Source of the DNA: Verrucomicrobiota bacterium
GTDB taxonomy: Bacteria > Verrucomicrobiota > Verrucomicrobiia > Chthoniobacterales > UBA10450
Length of the DNA stretch: 64,000 nt
Assembly (NCBI GenBank): GCA_003219695.1
Contig: QHQA01000050.1
Location: forward strand, 1 to 64,000
Reading direction: 5' to 3'
Below the pieces are notes generated by a model. That model was not told the DNA's origin and ran no database searches. It saw only the letters and a list, made by a program, of their open reading frames with translations. A program made the translations under genes and the position numbers. This document shows positions 1 through 8,310 of this stretch, piece by piece (the stretch's first letter is position 1; every line of letters starts with the position of its first letter).

Positions 1-754
1 ATACGATCGCGTGGCACCAGTAGTTTTTTGTTGAAATAAAAGTTTCCCGCCGCCAGCTCACTCCGCTGTCATGCGAAACAAACATCCCGCCAAAATCTTC
101 CTGCCGTGGACTGGATCCGTCCGCGCCGACACCGCCTATCAACAAGTGGCTCGAATCCGAGGGATCAATCGCAATCACACCGATGCGTGTGGGAATGCGG
201 GCATTCGATGATGAAGCCAGCAGCTTCCAGCTCGCGCCCGCATCGGTAGTCTGATAAATTCCTACCCCCGCGTAGGAGTCGGCTGAAAGGTTCGCTTCGC
301 CCGTCCCGCAATAAATCACGTCAGGATTTTCCGGATCAATCGCGAGCGAACCGATGTTCAAGCTATCCTGCTTGCTCCAAACTGAGCGTCATGTTCGTCC
401 GGCGTCGTTACTCTGCCACACGCCGCCCGCTGCCGCTCCCGCCCAGATACGATCGGGATCGTGCGGATGGCAAACCACGCTTGTCATTCGTCCACCGATA
501 TTGGTCGGTCCGACACATCTCCACGGGGCCGCGCGCTTCGGCGTCGGCAGATCGCGCTTCACGCGATTTCTCTCCAGCACCAGAGTCTGCACCGGCGCTT
601 CTCGAAGCGGCCATGCGCTGCGCGCTTGAAACCATACGCTTCTCTGTTTGTGCCCCGAATGTCGCAGCTTTCGTGTACGCGGTTTAAGATCCTTCTTTTG
701 CGGACCGGGTATAATCAGATTTAAGTTTTTGCTGCTGGTTGTTATCGGCATCAT
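1..754 (-). pseudogene. BNR/sortilin-like beta-propeller protein, 5' part, interrupted by an in-frame TGA; runs off the left edge
   Basis: Read on the minus strand, the protein has BNR/VPS10-type blades with Asp-box-like motifs (SNDAGRT, TTDAGASW, SHDSGVSW) and phrases such as SLAIDPENPDVIYCGTGEA and GVIAIDPSDSSHLLIGG. This is typical of large secreted or exported beta-propellers. An ATG at 754 or 751 follows a strong GGGAGGTGAG Shine-Dalgarno sequence, so the start is well supported. At 391-389 the frame meets TGA exactly where the repeat motif expects Trp (AGRT-W-RSVW). The same frame then stays open to base 1 with perfect propeller sequence. The simplest reading is a single TGG to TGA nonsense change, or a sequencing error, in an otherwise intact gene. 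No cleavable signal peptide is obvious in the first 40 residues. The ligand or substrate cannot be told from sequence. Confidence 0.75.
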
Positions 755-828
755 CTCACCTCCCTGGGTCATGCGCTCGGGCGCAGGCTAGTGTGCAGCA
801 TCGGGTTTACGCCACTCAAGAATTTTCG

Positions 829-858
829 TGGACATTTGGTCTGTTCTCTGAATATCCT
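829..858 (+). promoter_or_regulatory. Putative sigma-70 promoter of duplicated unit 1
   Basis: TGGACA (829-834) and TATCCT (853-858) are separated by 18 bp and lie about 60 bp upstream of the 46-residue peptide gene. The same arrangement, with a better -35 (TTGACA) and the same 18-bp spacing, precedes the paralogous peptide gene at 4454. Conservation across the duplication supports a real promoter. No transcription start can be verified from sequence. Confidence 0.5.
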
Positions 859-921
859 TGAGAAAGCTATGCAACTTCGGATTCCAAAGTGGTCCGTTGC
901 TCAGAGAAAGGAATAACAACA

Positions 922-1062
922 ATGGCTAAGAAGAAAAAACCTGCGCGATCGAAACCACCTCATCCGCGTGTAAAAGAAGCTCTCGCCCACGTCAAAAAGC
1001 TGGAGTTAGGACTAGCGAAAGTCAAAAGAAGTATCAGGATGATACCGCATACTTCTACGTAG
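922..1062 (+). CDS. Small basic peptide, unit 1 (candidate modified-peptide precursor)
   Basis: A 46-residue, Lys/Arg-rich peptide starting MAKKKKPARSK. It has an ATG at 922 preceded by AGAAAGGAATAACAACA, almost the same leader as the paralogous gene at 4454. It ends 36 bp before a SagB-type dehydrogenase gene, the layout of RiPP precursors and their tailoring enzymes. It lacks the Cys/Ser/Thr-rich core expected of azole-forming systems. A frame change near its end (about 1023-1031) would give a C-terminus ending in DDTAYFYVALFL, so the present C-terminus may itself be a frameshift product. Resemblance to the second peptide is weak at protein level (EAL...K...ELxL), but the leader DNA is clearly homologous. 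Its role as a precursor is inferred from position only. Confidence 0.5.
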   Translation: MAKKKKPARSKPPHPRVKEALAHVKKLELGLAKVKRSIRMIPHTST

Positions 1063-1098
1063 CGCTTTTCCTGTAAGCACGGTACGTTAGCTAAACAG

Positions 1099-1761
1099 AT
1101 GCGGGAACGGACCGTCAAACTACGGCGAGCCAGGAACTTGTTCGCCTACTGGAGGGACGGTCGGCTGTTCTTTCATAATTTTGCCAGACGACTGACCGTT
1201 TCCGCCAGACCCGTTACTTGCGAAGTCCTCGGTTTCTTTGACAACTGGCGAACGCCCCAGGAAGCAACCACTCATTTTTCCGCTTATTCGGAGAAGAGCG
1301 TGCTTTCCGCCAAAGGTCTGAGGGCAGGTCTTTATCATTATCACCCAGCGCATCATTGCCTAAAAATGATAAGCAGGAAGGCCACACGCGAGAAAGCACA
1401 GCTCTATTGCGCACACCAAGATTACGTAAGAAACGCCGCCGCTTTGTTTCCAATGACCGCCGTGTTTCCGCGTGCCATGTGGAAGTATCGTCATGCGCGT
1501 GCGTACCGCGTGGTGTCACTCGATGCCGGTCATTTGTGCCAGACATTTTGCCTCGTCGCAACATGGCTTGGTCTAGCGCCCTTTTGTACCGCTGCGTTGA
1601 AGGACACACTGATCGAAAAGGACCTCGGCATAGATGGGATCCGCGAGTCAATTCTTTATGTCACAGGAGTCGGTTTTCCTGCTACTTCGGCGCGAGTGAG
1701 ACGACAATTTTCTCGAAGCGTGGATCGCCGCGCAGGGGATCCCAGTAAGGATGAAGCTTAA
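1099..1761 (+). pseudogene. SagB-type nitroreductase, unit 1, with internal 477-bp in-frame deletion
   Basis: Encodes 220 residues that align end to end with the 379-residue paralogue at 4681, except that 159 residues are missing between SVLSA and KGLRAGLYHYHP (junction near 1303-1312). The missing part holds the end of the N-terminal winged-helix-like domain and the first half of the flavin-binding nitroreductase fold, including the paralogue's RRKTHRRF and SPSAGARHPGEVYL motifs. The C-terminal half (LDAGHLCQTFCLVATWLGL, ELGIDG-type tail) remains. The frame is intact, so a protein could be made, but FMN binding and dehydrogenase activity are unlikely. The last 80 bp overlap the 3' end of the convergent cyclase gene, as in unit 2. 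It may be a decaying copy or a repurposed partner of the intact enzyme. Confidence 0.75.
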
Positions 1762-4135
1762 GAAAACCGTAGCTGAGCTGGTTCGGGACGCGTTCTATGG
1801 CGGCGATTTGTTCGATAGCGCGCTCTTTCTCACCAGTCCACGCGTAGATTTTCGCCAGATTAACTGCGAGCGCGACGCCACTAATGGCGTCCTGGGAAAT
1901 AGGCAGCAATTCGCACGCGCGCTGGCCTTCCCGGAGGGCCCCTGCCTTTCGTCCAAGGCCAGCATCGATTACGCCCAGGAGGCTGAGGGCAGGGGCAAAG
2001 TCGGGCTGTTTCTCCAGGCTCTTTTCCAGCTCGCTGCGCGCGGCGCTGAAGGCAGCATGCGCCCCAGCTAAATCACCTTGCCAGCGAGCGACCACGCCTT
2101 CCCAATACGCGTGGGGACAATTGACGCCGTAGTCGGTTACCAGGCCATCGCGCGGGTAATTTCTCAATACACGAGCAGCGGCAGCGGCCGTCCGCTCGCA
2201 GAGAGCATAGTCCGGATAATCAACATCGGGGGCGATACTGGGATTTTCGGCGATCAGGGTGGCCAGCGTGGTCTGGTAAGGCTTGATGTCCGCCTTCCAA
2301 TCTAGTGCGACCTCCGCCCGGTAGATACGCGTCAACGGATCACCCGGCGCTATCGTCAGGGTGCGGTCACATATTCGGATGGCGTCTGTGTAGCGGCGCT
2401 GAGGTTGGTAGCTATATTCGGCCAGCTGATGGAGGATAAAAAGGTTGCGCGGATCTAACTCAAGGGCGCGTTCCAAATTGCGGGTCGCTTCTTCCCAATG
2501 CCCTTCCCTGCGATCGATGAAACCTTTGTAGAGGAATACTTCGGCATCATTGGGTAGTGTCTGTCCCGCGATGACCAGTTCGTTGCGCGCACGTCCGTAG
2601 TCGCGGAAGCCGTAGTAATAATAAATGGCCAGCGCCAGGTGGGCTTCGCCCGCATCGGGCTGGAGCCGCAATGCGGTTTGCACGGCCGTGTTGGCCAGAT
2701 CAAGACGCGCCGGGGTATGGTCCACTCCGGTCCAATAGAAAGCGGCCTGCACTCTGGAGAGCAGGCACCATGCGAGTAAAAAACTCGGGTCGCGCGCAAC
2801 AGCTTCGTTGAGCAGTTGCGCAGCTTCGGGGAGGTTATCCTTGGCGTGGAGTGGATCGGTAACATCAGCCCAAAGAGTTTTGGCACGCTCGTAGAGCTCG
2901 AACGCCGCGACATTAGTCGTGGGCACCTTCTCAATCGCCGCCTTTTCGCTTGGAGAGATTTTGGCTTGGAGTTGGTCGGCGATGGTTTTGGCAATCTCAC
3001 TCTGAATAGCAAACACGTCTGCCAGATCGCGATCGTAGTGGTCCGCCCAAAGATGCGTGTCTGTCCTGGCATCAATCAATTGTGCGGTCACTCGCACGCG
3101 GTTTGCCGCTCGTTGCACACTTCCTTCGAGGACATGGGCGGCGCCAAGTTGCTGGGCGATCTCGCGAAGGTTGCGAGTGGCTGCATCCCTGTACTGCATA
3201 ACGCTGGTGCGACTGATTACTTTCAGGTCGGCGACCTTGGCGAGGTTCGTCAGGATTTCATCCTGCACACCATCTGCGAAGTAAGCGTTCTCTTTCTCGT
3301 CGCTTAAGTTCAAGAATGGGAGAACGGCGATGCTCTTCTCAGCAATTGCCGCCAGCGCTGTCATAGCTGCTGCCTGAGGAGCGGGTGCTCTGGCCATCGG
3401 CGCTCTCTGTCGATGGAAAAAGACCAGAGGACCGATAACCACGCCAATCGCTGCTATGAGCAAACCAGCAATAAGCACGGTCTTGAGCGAACGCGGCGCA
3501 CTGATTTGCCGAAGCGCCAGCGTCTGTTTCCGTCCTTTCCCTTGCCTGAGCTTCTCAGGCACCTCTGGATTACCCAGACCATCCTTGTAGAGGTTGAATA
3601 CGTGCACGCGCAGCCCGTGCTTGACCTCGCATTCCCCCAGATCATGCAAGTACGGGCGCCAGTGCCGGTATTCAGCCAGATCGTCGGCCACGTGCCGGGA
3701 CAAAAGAATGTGCCCCGCATCGCCGCAATCCATTATCCGCTGGGCCACATTGATTCCTGATCCTGCGATGTTGGTTTTGTCATTCACATCCCTGATCCGA
3801 TTAACCGGCCCGCTGTGCACGCCCATCCGCAACTGGATCATCGGATGATTTTGTAACGCTCTGCTAATCTCCAGCGCACATCGCGCCGGCTCTTCCGGGC
3901 TGTGAAAGAAAGCAAGCGCCATCCCGTCGCCAGTCGGCACTCGGATGAGTTTGCCGAGTGTTTCCGCCCCGCGGAAACACTCGGTATTTCGGACAATTTG
4001 GTTGAGTTCCTCGAGCGCTTCGATCTGCTCGTTGACCAGCAGTTTTGAATAACCGACCACGTCAATTAACAAGAGATGCGCGATCTCCAGCTCGAGATCA
4101 GGCGTCAGTTTCGCAGACGTGTCTTGCGCGTTCAC
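1682..4135 (-). CDS. Class III nucleotide cyclase fused to TolB-like and TPR domains, unit 1
   Basis: 817 residues from a GTG start; an upstream TAA in frame fixes the start region. The cyclase domain spans about 15-185: first metal Asp25 in LLIDVVGYSKL, second Asp70 in PTGDG, and transition-state pair Asn129/Arg133 in GINVAQR. Lys62 fits the purine-specificity Lys, but Asn122 stands where adenylate cyclases usually have Asp, so substrate choice is uncertain. One membrane span (about 219-240) follows. Next comes a TolB/CadC-type domain (KSIAVLPF...FADGVQDEIL...LEGSVQR) and then TPR repeats to the C-terminus. The layout suggests a cytoplasmic cyclase with an extracytoplasmic sensor or scaffold part. 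It is convergent with the SagB-type gene and overlaps its 3' end by 80 bp. The tail matches that of the unit 2 copy. Confidence 0.88.
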   Translation of the reverse strand: MNAQDTSAKLTPDLELEIAHLLLIDVVGYSKLLVNEQIEALEELNQIVRNTECFRGAETLGKLIRVPTGDGMALAFFHSPEEPARCALEISRALQNHPMIQLRMGVHSGPVNRIRDVNDKTNIAGSGINVAQRIMDCGDAGHILLSRHVADDLAEYRHWRPYLHDLGECEVKHGLRVHVFNLYKDGLGNPEVPEKLRQGKGRKQTLALRQISAPRSLKTVLIAGLLIAAIGVVIGPLVFFHRQRAPMARAPAPQAAAMTALAAIAEKSIAVLPFLNLSDEKENAYFADGVQDEILTNLAKVADLKVISRTSVMQYRDAATRNLREIAQQLGAAHVLEGSVQRAANRVRVTAQLIDARTDTHLWADHYDRDLADVFAIQSEIAKTIADQLQAKISPSEKAAIEKVPTTNVAAFELYERAKTLWADVTDPLHAKDNLPEAAQLLNEAVARDPSFLLAWCLLSRVQAAFYWTGVDHTPARLDLANTAVQTALRLQPDAGEAHLALAIYYYYGFRDYGRARNELVIAGQTLPNDAEVFLYKGFIDRREGHWEEATRNLERALELDPRNLFILHQLAEYSYQPQRRYTDAIRICDRTLTIAPGDPLTRIYRAEVALDWKADIKPYQTTLATLIAENPSIAPDVDYPDYALCERTAAAAARVLRNYPRDGLVTDYGVNCPHAYWEGVVARWQGDLAGAHAAFSAARSELEKSLEKQPDFAPALSLLGVIDAGLGRKAGALREGQRACELLPISQDAISGVALAVNLAKIYAWTGEKERAIEQIAAIERVPNQLSYGFLKLHPYWDPLRGDPRFEKIVVSLAPK

Positions 4136-4453
4136 CCTTTGGAAATTTTAACAATATCGGCAGCGATGGCCGAGAGCAAACAACCGCATCCGCGTATTAA
4201 GGCCGCTGACCAACCAATGCCGGGAAAGCGCAACCTGAAGAGGACCGAGTGTTGCTTTTAAAAAGATTGAACGAACGGAACAGATTTATCATTTCCGGCC
4301 GCCATCGTGCCGCTGAGGTTATCAGCAGCGTTTCCCGAAATTTGATGGTGACAAACGTTGACATTCGGTCTGTTTCCTGAATATCCTCCGAGAAAGCTGT
4401 GGAGCTTCGGATTGCCCAAGCTTCCGTTGCTCGAAAAGAAAGGAAAAACAACA
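4136..4453. other. Intergenic region between duplicated units
   Basis: This 318-bp stretch holds the upstream region of the unit 1 cyclase, the promoter of unit 2 (listed separately) and a 31-codon ORF (4166-4261). That ORF encodes SKQPHPRIKAA, which resembles SKPPHPRVKEA of the unit 1 peptide. The first 55 bp are near-identical to 8189-8245, upstream of the second cyclase, after which homology stops. This marks one edge of the duplicated block. No other gene is visible. Confidence 0.5.
4358..4387 (+). promoter_or_regulatory. Putative sigma-70 promoter of duplicated unit 2
   Basis: Perfect TTGACA (4358-4363), an 18-bp spacer, then TATCCT (4382-4387), 66 bp before the 56-residue peptide ATG. 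The spacer and flanks (ATTCGGTCTGTTTCCTGA) are conserved with the corresponding region at 829-858. Confidence 0.55.
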
Positions 4454-4624
4454 ATGCCTAACATCGAAAAACCTGAGTGCAAAAGGAGAATAGACGACAA
4501 CGCAAATGAAGCTCTCAAGAACCTCAATAAAGTTCTTGAGGCTCATCCAGATCTCGAAGTAGAACTCAAAGCGGTTAGAGACAATCTTAAGGTTATCACC
4601 CAGGATAACCATCACCACCTCTAG
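4454..4624 (+). CDS. Small charged peptide, unit 2 (candidate modified-peptide precursor)
   Basis: 56 residues starting MPNIEKPECKRR and ending VITQDNHHHL. The ATG at 4454 has a good Shine-Dalgarno (AAGAAAGGA) and is chosen over an upstream in-frame start at 4358, which lies inside the promoter. The middle is predicted amphipathic helix rich in Leu, Glu and Lys, like a leader peptide. The His-rich C-terminus is unlike known azole or lanthionine cores. It sits 56 bp before an intact SagB-type dehydrogenase and shares promoter and leader with the peptide at 922. A precursor role is inferred from context. Alternatives are a small regulator or a protein partner of the dehydrogenase. Confidence 0.6.
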   Translation: MPNIEKPECKRRIDDNANEALKNLNKVLEAHPDLEVELKAVRDNLKVITQDNHHHL

Positions 4625-4680
4625 ATCTTTACTTCGATTTTTGATGCTGTTCTGCAAGTGTGCTGCGTCCAGCGAAAGAA

Positions 4681-5820
4681 ATGCGGATGCGGACGATCCC
4701 ATTGCGCCGAGCTAGGTGCTTGTTCCTGTACTGGCGGGACGGTCAGCTGTTTTTTCACAACTTCGCAAAACGATTAACCGTCTCCGCGAGACCGGTTACT
4801 TGTGAAGTTCTTGATTTCTTTGACCGGTGGCGAACCGCCCAAGACGCTGTCACGCATTTCGCTAATTATTCACAGGGGAGCGTGCGTTCCGTTGTCGCCC
4901 GGTTAGTGGACTACAGGTTACTGCTTCCGAAAGGCTCACCGGAGGCGACCGAAGACGTTAGGATCGCAAAGGAATGGTCCAATTGGCTGCCGGCAGGTAG
5001 CTTTCATTTTTCTACAAAGGACGCGCCCTACGTAGACCGCAGCGAGTGGAGCGTTGCTAGGCTGAAGGCGATCATGCCGAAGACGCCGCAGCCGAGGTTC
5101 GTCAAAAGTGTGCCAGGAGGGGCGAAAGTGCCGTTGCCGGCGCGTACTTTTCTTGATTCGGAGTTTATCAAAGTGCTGATGAGGAGGAAGACCCACCGTC
5201 GATTCTCGAAGCAAAAATTACCCCTCGGTACTGTATCCCAACTTCTGTCTTTGGTTTGGGGCGTTACCGGCTATCGGTATTCTCCAAGATTCGGTAACTT
5301 ATTTCACAAAACCAGCCCATCAGCTGGTGCGCGGCACCCGGGCGAAGTGTATCTCATGGCGCTGCGCGTCAAAGGTCTGCCGCCCGGTTTGTATCACTAC
5401 CACCCAACACGTCATTATCTTGAGCGGCTCAGCACAAAGACGTCGCGCCGGAAGGCATGGCTGTACTGCGCCCGACAAAACTTCGTAAAAAACGCAGCCG
5501 CTTTGTTTTTAATGACGGCTGTCTTTCGGCGCACGATGTGGAAGTATCATCTTGCGCGGGCGTATCGTGTCGTGCTTCTCGACGCTGGCCATTTGTGCCA
5601 AACGTTTTGTCTCGTGGCGACCTGGCTAGGGCTGGCACCGTTTTGCACAGCAGCGCTAAAGGACACACTGATTGAAAAGGAACTCGGGATAGATGGAATT
5701 CGCGAGTCAGTGCTTTATGTAGCAGGGGTCGGTCTTCCGGCTACTTCGGCGCGAGCGAGGCCACGATTTGCTCGAAGCGCGGGTCGCCGCGCAGCGGATC
5801 CCAGTAAGGGTGCAGTTTGA
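4681..5820 (+). CDS. SagB-type flavin-dependent dehydrogenase (nitroreductase superfamily)
   Basis: 379 residues from ATG 4681, which aligns with the start of the unit 1 copy; a GTG 21 bp upstream is less likely. Residues 8-80 form a winged-helix-like N-terminal domain (WRDGQLFFHNFAKRLTVSAR). Residues about 165-365 form the nitroreductase fold, with RRKTHRRFS (168-176), TSPSAGARHPGEVYL (211-225) and LDAGHLCQTFCLVATWLGL. Family members use FMN to dehydrogenate azoline rings or other groups in ribosomal peptides. No YcaO cyclodehydratase, protease or transporter lies in the window, so the reaction here is open. The gene is downstream of a small peptide gene and overlaps the 3' end of a convergent cyclase gene by 80 bp. 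Codon use matches its neighbours. Confidence 0.85.
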   Translation: MRMRTIPLRRARCLFLYWRDGQLFFHNFAKRLTVSARPVTCEVLDFFDRWRTAQDAVTHFANYSQGSVRSVVARLVDYRLLLPKGSPEATEDVRIAKEWSNWLPAGSFHFSTKDAPYVDRSEWSVARLKAIMPKTPQPRFVKSVPGGAKVPLPARTFLDSEFIKVLMRRKTHRRFSKQKLPLGTVSQLLSLVWGVTGYRYSPRFGNLFHKTSPSAGARHPGEVYLMALRVKGLPPGLYHYHPTRHYLERLSTKTSRRKAWLYCARQNFVKNAAALFLMTAVFRRTMWKYHLARAYRVVLLDAGHLCQTFCLVATWLGLAPFCTAALKDTLIEKELGIDGIRESVLYVAGVGLPATSARARPRFARSAGRRAADPSKGAV

Positions 5821-8188
5821 GGAGACCATAGCTCAAGGGGTTCGGGGCGCGTTCCACCGTCGCAATTTGTTCAATGGCTCGATCCTTCTCACCGATCCAA
5901 GCGTAGATTTGCGCCAGATTGATGGCTAGATCCGCACCGTCGATAGCATCTTTGGACATGGGCAGTAATTCGCAGGCGCGCTGTCCCTCGCGTAACGCCT
6001 CTTCCGTCCGGCCGAGCCCGGCGTCGATCATGCCTAACAGACTGAGAGCAGCCGCGAAGTCAGGCTGTTGGTCCACAAGCTTTTCAATTTCTCCGCGCGC
6101 CATACTAAATGCGGTTCGCGCTTTGGCAGAATCACCCTGCCAACGAGCGACGACACCTTCCCAATATGCATATGGATAGCTAACCCCATTATTTACGACG
6201 CCTTGCCGTGGATATTTTGCCAGGGTCCGATTCGCGGCGGTCGCAGTTCGCTCGCATAAAGCATAGAGAGGCGGCTCTACATTTAGTGCGACGCTAGGAT
6301 TTTCAGCAATCAGGGTAGCTAGTGCAGTCTGAAAAGGTTTGATATCCGCCCGCCAGTCCAACGCAACCTGTGCCTTGAGCAGGCGAGTGTACGGATCGCC
6401 CGGCATGATACTCAGTGCTCGATCGTATGTTCGGGCTGTGTCAGCGTAGCGATGCTGCCGGTGGTAAACCAAGGCAAGTTGCTGGACAATGAAAAAGTTG
6501 CGCGGGTCCAGCTCAAGCGCGCGCTCCATGTTGCGCGTGGCCTCTTCCCAATCTCCTTGGCGACGATCAATGAAGCCTGTGTACAGGAATACATCGGCGT
6601 TGTTAGGCAATGTCCGTCTCGCGATTGCCAGCTCGCTTCGCGCCCGCGCGTAGTCGCGGAAACCGTTGTAGTAATAAATAGCCTGAGCTAGATGAGCTTC
6701 GCCCGCCTCCGGCTCAAGGCGTAATGCGGTTTGTGCCGCTGCATTAGCCAATTCAAGACGGGCCGGTGTATGGTCATGCCCCCTAAAGTAAGCAGCGCTA
6801 TGTACTCTGGACAGCAAACATAAAGCCTGTAAGAAATGCGGGTCACGGGCGACAGCTTGATCGAGCAATTGGGCGGCTTGAGATAGGTTCTCCCTTGCGC
6901 GGATTGGATCTGATGTCTTGGCGAAGAGCGCTCCCGCGCGTACGTAGAGATCGTATGCGGGTAGATCGGTTGTAGGCGGTTTCTCGATCGCCGCCTTTTC
7001 GCTCGGAGAAATTTTGGCTTGGAGTTGCGCTACGATCTTCCCGGCGACTTCGCTTTCGATGGCAAATATGTCCGCGACATCTCGGTCGTAGTGGTCGGCC
7101 CAAAGGTGGGTGTCCGTCCGCGCATCGATCAACTGCGCGGTAACGCGCACGCGGCTGCCGGCACGCTGGACACTGCCTTCCAACACATGGGCCACTCCCA
7201 GGTCCCCAGCGATCTCGCGCAGATTACGCTCTGCACCCACCTTGTACTGCATTGTCGATGTGCGGCTGATTACTTTCAGGTCTGCCACCTTGGCCAGGCC
7301 GGTGAGGATTTCATCCTGAACGCCGTCAGCGAAGTAAGCGTTCTCTTTCTCATTGCTCAAGTTCTCGAATGGGAGGACGGCGATGCTCTTTTCGGGAATT
7401 GCAGATGACGCCCTCGTAGCTGTTGGCTCAGGAGCGAATGCTCTGGCCATCGGTGCTGGCGCTCGACGGAAAAAGAGCAGTGAACCGACGACCACGGCAA
7501 TTGCTGCCACGAGCAAAGCAACAATAAGCACGGACTTGGATGAACGCGGACCGCTAGTTTGCCGAAGCGTCGGCACCTGTTTCGATCCTTTCCTTTGCCT
7601 GAGTTTCTCAGGGACCTGCGGATTGCCAAGGCCATCTTTGTAAAGATTGAACAGGTGCAAACGCATGCCGTGCTTTACTTCGCACTCGCCCAGATCGTGC
7701 AGGTACGGCTGCCAGTGGCGGTATTCGGAAAGATCATCGGCCACGTGCCGGGACAAGAGAATGTGTCCGGCATCGCCGCAATCCATTATCCGCTGGGCCA
7801 CATTGATGCCTGATCCCGCGATGTTAGTTTTGTCGTTCACATCCCTGACCCGATTAACCGGCCCGCTGTGCACGCCCATCCGCAACCGGATCATCGGATG
7901 ATTTTGTAACGCTCTGCTGATATCCAGCGCACATCGCGCCGGCTCTTCCGGGCTGTGAAAGAAAGCAAGCGCCATCCCGTCGCCGGTCGCCACTCGGATC
8001 AGTTTGCCGCTTGCTTCTGCCGCGCGGAAACACTCGGTGTTTCGGACGATTTGGTTGAGTTCCTCGATCACTTCAATCTGCTCGTTGACGAGCAGTTTTG
8101 AATAACCGACCACGTCGATTAACAAGAGGTGCGCAATCTCGAGCTGGAGATCAGGCGTCGGTTCCGCAGACGTGTCTTGCGCGTTCAC
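5741..8188 (-). CDS. Class III nucleotide cyclase fused to TolB-like and TPR domains, unit 2
   Basis: 815 residues from a GTG at 8188 that matches the start of the unit 1 paralogue. The longer frame to 8266 exists only because a one-base difference removes the upstream stop seen in unit 1, so that extension is probably not translated. Features are the same as in the paralogue: metal Asp residues in LLIDVVGYSKL and ATGDG, the GINVAQR Asn/Arg pair, Asn instead of Asp at the specificity position (TNIAGSG), one membrane span, the TolB-like KSIAVLPF domain and about ten TPR-type helical pairs. The two cyclases are highly similar throughout. The 3' end overlaps the SagB-type gene by 80 bp, exactly as in unit 1. 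Confidence 0.88.
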   Translation of the reverse strand: MNAQDTSAEPTPDLQLEIAHLLLIDVVGYSKLLVNEQIEVIEELNQIVRNTECFRAAEASGKLIRVATGDGMALAFFHSPEEPARCALDISRALQNHPMIRLRMGVHSGPVNRVRDVNDKTNIAGSGINVAQRIMDCGDAGHILLSRHVADDLSEYRHWQPYLHDLGECEVKHGMRLHLFNLYKDGLGNPQVPEKLRQRKGSKQVPTLRQTSGPRSSKSVLIVALLVAAIAVVVGSLLFFRRAPAPMARAFAPEPTATRASSAIPEKSIAVLPFENLSNEKENAYFADGVQDEILTGLAKVADLKVISRTSTMQYKVGAERNLREIAGDLGVAHVLEGSVQRAGSRVRVTAQLIDARTDTHLWADHYDRDVADIFAIESEVAGKIVAQLQAKISPSEKAAIEKPPTTDLPAYDLYVRAGALFAKTSDPIRARENLSQAAQLLDQAVARDPHFLQALCLLSRVHSAAYFRGHDHTPARLELANAAAQTALRLEPEAGEAHLAQAIYYYNGFRDYARARSELAIARRTLPNNADVFLYTGFIDRRQGDWEEATRNMERALELDPRNFFIVQQLALVYHRQHRYADTARTYDRALSIMPGDPYTRLLKAQVALDWRADIKPFQTALATLIAENPSVALNVEPPLYALCERTATAANRTLAKYPRQGVVNNGVSYPYAYWEGVVARWQGDSAKARTAFSMARGEIEKLVDQQPDFAAALSLLGMIDAGLGRTEEALREGQRACELLPMSKDAIDGADLAINLAQIYAWIGEKDRAIEQIATVERAPNPLSYGLLKLHPYWDPLRGDPRFEQIVASLAPK

Positions 8189-8310
8189 CCTTTGGAAATT
8201 TGACAATATCGGCAGCGACGGTCGAGAGCAAACAACCGCAGTAGAGGCGATCCGAAATGAGCTCACCCGAGAGCGATCGGGCCATGCCGTGCGTCTTAAG
8301 AGGGCGGTAC

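Noticed and set aside
389-391. TGA recoded as Trp or selenocysteine
   Set aside because: TGA is the normal stop of intact genes here (for example at 5818-5820 and 21829-21831) and no SECIS-like need or tRNA is seen.
922-5820. Complete azole-forming RiPP cluster
   Set aside because: No YcaO cyclodehydratase, E1-like protein, protease or transporter gene is present and the peptides lack a Cys/Ser/Thr-rich core.
8189-8266. 26-residue N-terminal extension of the second cyclase
   Set aside because: It exists only because a one-base difference removes a stop present in copy 1; the paralogue starts at the equivalent GTG.
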